9,378 nucleotides of DNA from NCBI GenBank assembly GCA_946623765.1, contig CAMORL010000058.1, positions 1-9,378 of the forward strand, written 5' to 3'. Below the pieces are notes generated by a model. That model had not been told where the DNA came from and did no database searches. It was given only the letters and a program-made list of their open reading frames with translations. The position numbers and the translations under genes are program-made. Below, one piece after another: positions 5,959 to 9,378 of the stretch (the first letter of the stretch is position 1; every line of letters starts with the position of its first letter). Source of the stretch: an uncultured Clostridia bacterium (GTDB lineage Bacteria > Bacillota_A > Clostridia > Christensenellales > CAG-138).

Positions 5959-7590
5959 TTACTCGTTCTTTCTGTTTCGACGCACGCTGCTCAGTCCGTA
6001 CGCCGTTTGTTCCAATGTGTCCGCCGAAAACGGATCCGGCAGTCCCGCGCGGATGAGGACGTCTTCGAACGCGGCGTCCGGATCCTCCGAAAGCGCCGAA
6101 CGGTACGCCGAAACGGCGCGGCGCGGATCCTGCTTTGCGATGCGGTACAGCTCCAGCGCGGCGGCAGTTCCCGCAGCGCGTCCGATTCCCGAAAGCGGCG
6201 ATTCGAACAGGCGCGCGCTCTGCGTCCACGATCTGGGATCGCCGGTCAGCGGTGAAAGCCCGTACGCGTCCGTAAGTCTTGCGTATTCCGCATCCAGCGT
6301 TTCTGCCGAAAGATCCGGCGTTTCATAAGCAAAACGCTCAAACGCATCCTCTGCGCAGAGCGCCGACAGCGTGTATACCGAGAAGAAAAGCTCTGCGGTT
6401 TCGGCTGCCGGACCCATATTGCCGTACAGTTTATCATACCGCAAAATCAGCAGCAGTTCAAGCCCCGCCGCCTGAAATTCGGCGCTTTCGAACGGGTTTC
6501 CGAATTTGTTTACATCTTTGTTACGAACCTGCATTGCAAATGACCCGAAGGTGTGCGCGAGCATCGCCGGCATGTCGAATCCGCCGGTCCATGTGCCGAA
6601 CAGATACGATACGCCGTACGACGGAAGCGCAGCGGAAAACCACAGCGGATACCGCGTCTCCTCCGGACCGAGATCGTAAAGCCCGCGTGAAAGCATCTCG
6701 TCCCAGGGACGTTGAAGCTCCGGCAGCAGATCCGCAATCGCTTCACCGACGGCGGACACCGTCTCCTCCTGCGGAAATGTCATGCCGAACAGCCTGCCCG
6801 CCGCAAGGAAAAAGTCGGGGGTCTGTTCCTGAAGCAGCGGAACAAACGCCGCTTTCACGCGCGCCGAAAATGCCGCCGCGTCTGCGTCTGTACGCCCGGG
6901 GCACGCATATTCCGCAAAGCTGCGGCAGCCGCATGCCGCGGCAATCCGGTTCCGGATGCCGACAAGCTCCAGATAGAGATCCGCCGCGCGGTCGTGGAAC
7001 TGCGTCATATATGTTTCGTAAAGCGCCGCAAAGTCCTCCTCCGCAAGCGTCGGGTCGGACAGGATCGCGTTTCCGTTCCACTGTCTGCCGCCGTAGGGTA
7101 CGGTCAGCGTCAGGGGAAGCGCTTCATAGGAAAAGAGCAGTTCCCGTTCGCGAACGCGAAGCGCACGTACTGTCGGGTCGGACAGCGCAGCCGTGCGCAG
7201 AAGCGCCTGTTCTTGTGCTGCGGGATGCTCCGTCAGAAGCCTGCATGCGGCGAGCGTGCCGCAAAGTGCGTCGAGCTGTTCGCAAAGCGCGCCGTAGGTC
7301 TGCCGGTTTTCCGCGTTCGTCACATCGCGGCAGTACCGGATGCGGGCGATCGCAGCTGCGGTTTCCAGCCGCATCCGCGCCTTTGAAAATGCGTCGAGTT
7401 TTGCCCTTGCCTGCGCGGGGGAAATCTCTTTGCGTTCGATCCGAAAGCGCAGTTCTTCCGCGCGCAGGATCAGAAGCGCGGCGTCCGGCAAAGTTATGTC
7501 CGTTTCGCAAAATGGGGTGGCGTCCGTCTCGGCTTTCCGGCAGCCGAACGGCAGCAGAAGCAGCAGCGTCCACAGGATGATCCGTTTCAT
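5959..7590 (-). CDS. M3-family (Pz-peptidase-like) lipoprotein with lost HExxH: probable pseudo-peptidase
   Basis: This 543-residue product has a lipoprotein signal ending in LPFGC (Cys17), so it should be anchored outside the membrane. The body follows M3 oligopeptidases: VRERELLFSYEALPLTLTVPYGG (146-168), the helix LYLELVGIRNRIAAACGCRSFAEYA (205-229), RVKAAFVPLLQE (244-255), the strand segment SAALPSYGVSYLFGTWTGGFDMPAML (319-344) and, after the active site, CAEDAFERFAYETPDLSAE (412-430), which matches the VDEFQHxVYENP region. Where M3 enzymes have HExGH it reads HTFGS (346-350): the first His is kept but the general-base Glu and second zinc His are gone. The later ExxSxxxE motif reads EFQAAGLE (371-378), keeping both Glu. 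Peptidase activity is therefore unlikely; a binding or scaffold role is inferred. It has ten Cys residues including the lipidated one, many for an exported protein. It is first in the operon, with its stop 17 nt before the fusion gene. AAAGG lies 6 nt before the ATG. Confidence 0.85.
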   Translation of the reverse strand: MKRIILWTLLLLLPFGCRKAETDATPFCETDITLPDAALLILRAEELRFRIERKEISPAQARAKLDAFSKARMRLETAAAIARIRYCRDVTNAENRQTYGALCEQLDALCGTLAACRLLTEHPAAQEQALLRTAALSDPTVRALRVRERELLFSYEALPLTLTVPYGGRQWNGNAILSDPTLAEEDFAALYETYMTQFHDRAADLYLELVGIRNRIAAACGCRSFAEYACPGRTDADAAAFSARVKAAFVPLLQEQTPDFFLAAGRLFGMTFPQEETVSAVGEAIADLLPELQRPWDEMLSRGLYDLGPEETRYPLWFSAALPSYGVSYLFGTWTGGFDMPAMLAHTFGSFAMQVRNKDVNKFGNPFESAEFQAAGLELLLILRYDKLYGNMGPAAETAELFFSVYTLSALCAEDAFERFAYETPDLSAETLDAEYARLTDAYGLSPLTGDPRSWTQSARLFESPLSGIGRAAGTAAALELYRIAKQDPRRAVSAYRSALSEDPDAAFEDVLIRAGLPDPFSADTLEQTAYGLSSVRRNRKNE

Positions 7591-7633
7591 GATCCGCCTT
7601 TCCGAAGCGCATCGGTTTGCGCGTTCGCTGCAA

Positions 7634-7662
7634 TTTATGCGCAGATTGCCGGTTTTTGTCCG
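7634..7662 (-). promoter_or_regulatory. Weak candidate promoter of the envelope operon
   Basis: Read on the - strand, CGGACA (7657-7662) and CATAAA (7634-7639) are 17 bases apart, each matching four of six consensus positions. A second equally weak pair, TTTTCA with CATACT, lies upstream and overlaps the start of ddl. No strong sigma-A promoter is visible for the operon in the 138-base divergent region, so it may use another sigma factor or an activator. Confidence 0.25.
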
Positions 7663-7678
7663 GATTCAAAAGAAGCGG

Positions 7679-7707
7679 TTGTCATATCGTGAAAAATATG
7701 GTATAAA
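7679..7707 (+). promoter_or_regulatory. Sigma-A promoter of ddl-murF
   Basis: TTGTCA (7679-7684) and TATAAA (7702-7707) are separated by 17 bases. The predicted transcription start near 7714 leaves a leader of only about 15 nt before the ATG at 7729, which still includes the GAGG ribosome site (7718-7721). This favours 7729 over 7723 as the ddl start. Confidence 0.75.
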
Positions 7708-7728
7708 GTATGGAAGCGAGGTATGATT

Positions 7729-8757
7729 ATGAAAATTGTGGTTTTGGCGGGCGGGCTTTCCCCCGAACGCGACGTATCGTTTTCCAGCGGCACGATGGCA
7801 ACCAACGCGCTGCTTTCTCTCGGTCATCAGGCGATCCTGGTCGACCTCTTTTTCGGACTGCCCGATTGGGACGGCAAAACCGATCTCTTCCGGGACGCAA
7901 AGCCGCTCCCGCCGTATCGCGTATCGGAGGCGGAGCCGGATCTGGACGCGCTGCGGCTATCCCGCAAGGAGGGGTTCAATGCGTATATCGGGTGCAACGT
8001 CCCGGAGATCTGCGAACAGGCGGATATCGTCTATATGGGTCTGCACGGCGACTGCGGCGAGAACGGGGAGCTGCAGGCGTTCTTTGACGCGCGCGGGATT
8101 CGCTACACCGGTTCCGGCGCGGCGGGCTGCCGCAACGCGATGGACAAATGGATCAGCAAGCAGATGTTTGAATCCGCAGGCATTCTGACGCCGAAGGGCA
8201 GACGTGTCGTCGCGGGAGAGCCGTTTGATCCGGACTCTCTGCCGATTCCCTGCGTCGTGAAGCCCTGCAACGGCGGTTCGTCCATCGGCGTCTCCGTGGT
8301 CGAGGACCGGCGCGAGCTCTATGACGCGCTGAAGCTCGCATTCTCCATGGAACGAACGATCCTCGTCGAAGAGTTTGTCAAGGGCCGCGAACTGTCCTGC
8401 GGGATCCTCGGAGAAACGCCGCTTCCGCCGATCGAGATCATTCCGCTGCACGGCTTCTATGATTACAAAAACAAATACCAGGCTGGCGCCGCGCGTGAGG
8501 TTACGCCCGCCGAGATCGGCGACGCCGCAACCGCAAAGGTTCAGGCGATCGCCCTGCAGGTGTTCCGCCTGCTCGGACTTTCGGTGTACGGACGCATCGA
8601 TTTTCTGCTTACCGAATCGGGCGACGCCTACTGCCTCGAAGCGAACACGCTGCCCGGCATGACGCCGACGTCCCTGCTGCCGCAGGAAGCGGCGGTCATC
8701 GGATACTCCTACGAACGTCTCTGCGACACGATCATTTCCCTGTCGCTGCAAAAATAA
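7729..8757 (+). CDS. ddl: D-alanine--D-alanine ligase
   Basis: This cytoplasmic ATP-grasp enzyme joins two D-alanines for peptidoglycan precursors. The 342-residue product has the family motifs in order: GGLSPERDVSFSSG (8-21) with the N-terminal Glu, HGDCGENGELQAFFD (106-120), YTGSGAAGCRNAMDK (126-140), the ATP-binding VVKPCNGGSSIGVS (176-189), EEFVKGRELSCGI (214-226), the omega loop FYDYKNKY (243-250), GRIDF (288-292) and LEANTLPGMTPTSLLP (303-318). Tyr250 corresponds to Tyr216 of E. coli DdlB, which marks D-Ala rather than D-lactate as second substrate, so no vancomycin-resistance type specificity is expected. Two in-frame ATGs exist, at 7723 and 7729. I chose 7729 because GAGG is 7 nt upstream and the family usually begins MKI/V; 7723 adds only Met-Ile. 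murF follows after one base, so the two form an operon. Confidence 0.95.
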   Translation: MKIVVLAGGLSPERDVSFSSGTMATNALLSLGHQAILVDLFFGLPDWDGKTDLFRDAKPLPPYRVSEAEPDLDALRLSRKEGFNAYIGCNVPEICEQADIVYMGLHGDCGENGELQAFFDARGIRYTGSGAAGCRNAMDKWISKQMFESAGILTPKGRRVVAGEPFDPDSLPIPCVVKPCNGGSSIGVSVVEDRRELYDALKLAFSMERTILVEEFVKGRELSCGILGETPLPPIEIIPLHGFYDYKNKYQAGAAREVTPAEIGDAATAKVQAIALQVFRLLGLSVYGRIDFLLTESGDAYCLEANTLPGMTPTSLLPQEAAVIGYSYERLCDTIISLSLQK

Positions 8758-8758
8758 G

Positions 8759-9378
8759 ATGGCTGCAAGATTTACAATCCGGGAACTTTTAGACGCCACG
8801 GGCGGCACGCTTTACGCGCCGTCCGACTTCGGCGATCCCGTAATCGAGGGGCTCACGATCGACACCCGGACGCTCGTCCCCGGCATGGCGTACGTTGCGA
8901 TCCGCGGCGGTACGTTTGACGGTCACCGCTTCATTCCGGACGCTGCGGCAAAAGGCGCGGTCCTTTCGATTTCGGACACCGACGTGCCCTATCCGCATAT
9001 CCGCGTCAACAACACGGTGCTCGCGTATCAGAACATCGCGAAGATGCACCGCGAACGGTTCGATATTCCGGTCGTGTGCATTACCGGCAGCGTCGGCAAG
9101 ACGACGACCAAGGAAATGGTGAAGGCGGTTCTCGAAACGACGCTCAACACGCACGCCACGGTCGGCAATCTCAACAACCAGACCGGCGTTCCGACGACGA
9201 TTCTGCAGCTGAATCGGTCGCATCAGGTCTCCGTCACCGAGCTCGGCACGAATCATTTCGGCGAGATCGACGCGATCGCGCGCGTGGCGCAGCCGACGAT
9301 CTGCCTCTTTACGAACATCGGCGAAGCGCACATCGAGTTTTTCGGCTCGCGCGAAGGGATCTTCCGCGGCAAGACCGA
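8759..9378 (+). CDS. murF: UDP-N-acetylmuramoyl-tripeptide--D-alanyl-D-alanine ligase, N-terminal part (3' truncated)
   Basis: MurF attaches the D-Ala-D-Ala made by Ddl to UDP-MurNAc-tripeptide with ATP, completing the cytoplasmic precursor. The first 206 of roughly 450 residues are present and the frame is open at the window end. The N-terminal UDP-binding domain shows TIDTRTLVPGMAYVAIRGGTFDGH (33-56). The P-loop TGSVGKTTTKEM lies at 109-120. The MurF-specific HATVGNLNNQTGVPTTILQL follows at 132-151, then ELGTNHFGEID (161-171), where most relatives have EMGMNHFGEI, and the FTNIGEAHIEFFGS segment (184-197). The ATG at 8759 begins one base after the ddl stop. No clear ribosome site precedes it, so translation is probably coupled to ddl. 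This ddl-murF order is common in bacteria. Confidence 0.96.
   Translation, partial: MAARFTIRELLDATGGTLYAPSDFGDPVIEGLTIDTRTLVPGMAYVAIRGGTFDGHRFIPDAAAKGAVLSISDTDVPYPHIRVNNTVLAYQNIAKMHRERFDIPVVCITGSVGKTTTKEMVKAVLETTLNTHATVGNLNNQTGVPTTILQLNRSHQVSVTELGTNHFGEIDAIARVAQPTICLFTNIGEAHIEFFGSREGIFRGKT

Noticed and set aside
6279..7580. A 433-codon + strand frame opposite the M3-like gene
   Set aside because: Arg/Pro-rich shadow frame without a ribosome site.
7729..8757. Ddl as a Van-type D-Ala-D-Lac ligase
   Set aside because: The omega loop keeps the Lys-Tyr pair (KNKY, 247-250) typical of D-Ala-D-Ala ligases, and no van-type neighbours are present.

Overview
The window (9,378 bases, GC-rich by eye) looks like a chromosomal piece of a Gram-positive anaerobe of the Clostridia, probably a GC-rich gut lineage. 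This rests on the gene set (NusG-domain-II protein, Gx-type transporter and ApbE in a row), on strong AGGAGG-like ribosome binding sites, on exported proteins with long Thr-Glu-Ala-Pro linkers, and on lipoprotein signals without outer-membrane features. The taxonomic placement is inference. I see no mobile element, CRISPR array, tRNA or rRNA.

Left edge (1-1507, + strand): the 3' end of metK (S-adenosylmethionine synthetase) with its own terminator, a roughly 300-base spacer with a good extended -10 promoter, then a 246-residue MTAP/PNP-family nucleoside phosphorylase ending in a strong hairpin terminator. Both genes belong to SAM and methylthio-nucleoside metabolism. The phosphorylase has Asn where adenine-specific MTAPs have Asp, which suggests a 6-oxopurine substrate.

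Centre (1598-7590, - strand): a tight five-gene run with gaps or overlaps of -4 to +17 nt, transcribed right to left. In transcription order it encodes: a lipoprotein with an M3 (Pz-peptidase-like) metallopeptidase fold whose HExxH motif reads HTFGS; an 826-residue secreted protein joining a PIG-L/LmbE-like deacetylase domain with no recognisable zinc-binding motifs to a C-terminal NAGPA-type phosphodiester glycosidase domain through a Pro/Thr/Glu linker; a membrane-anchored NusG-domain-II protein; a Gx-family membrane protein; and an ApbE-family FAD:protein FMN transferase lipoprotein. All five products are predicted to be at or outside the membrane. The run therefore combines two apparent pseudo-hydrolases, one possibly active glycosidase domain and an extracytosolic flavinylation module. 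This is the most unusual part of the window.

Right edge (7679-9378, + strand): ddl (D-Ala-D-Ala ligase) from a good promoter and, one base after its stop, murF (truncated by the window end). These make D-Ala-D-Ala and attach it to the UDP-MurNAc-tripeptide, the last cytoplasmic steps of peptidoglycan precursor synthesis. They diverge from the envelope operon across a 138-base intergenic region. The convergent ends of the phosphorylase gene and apbE share a terminator hairpin that could work in both directions.
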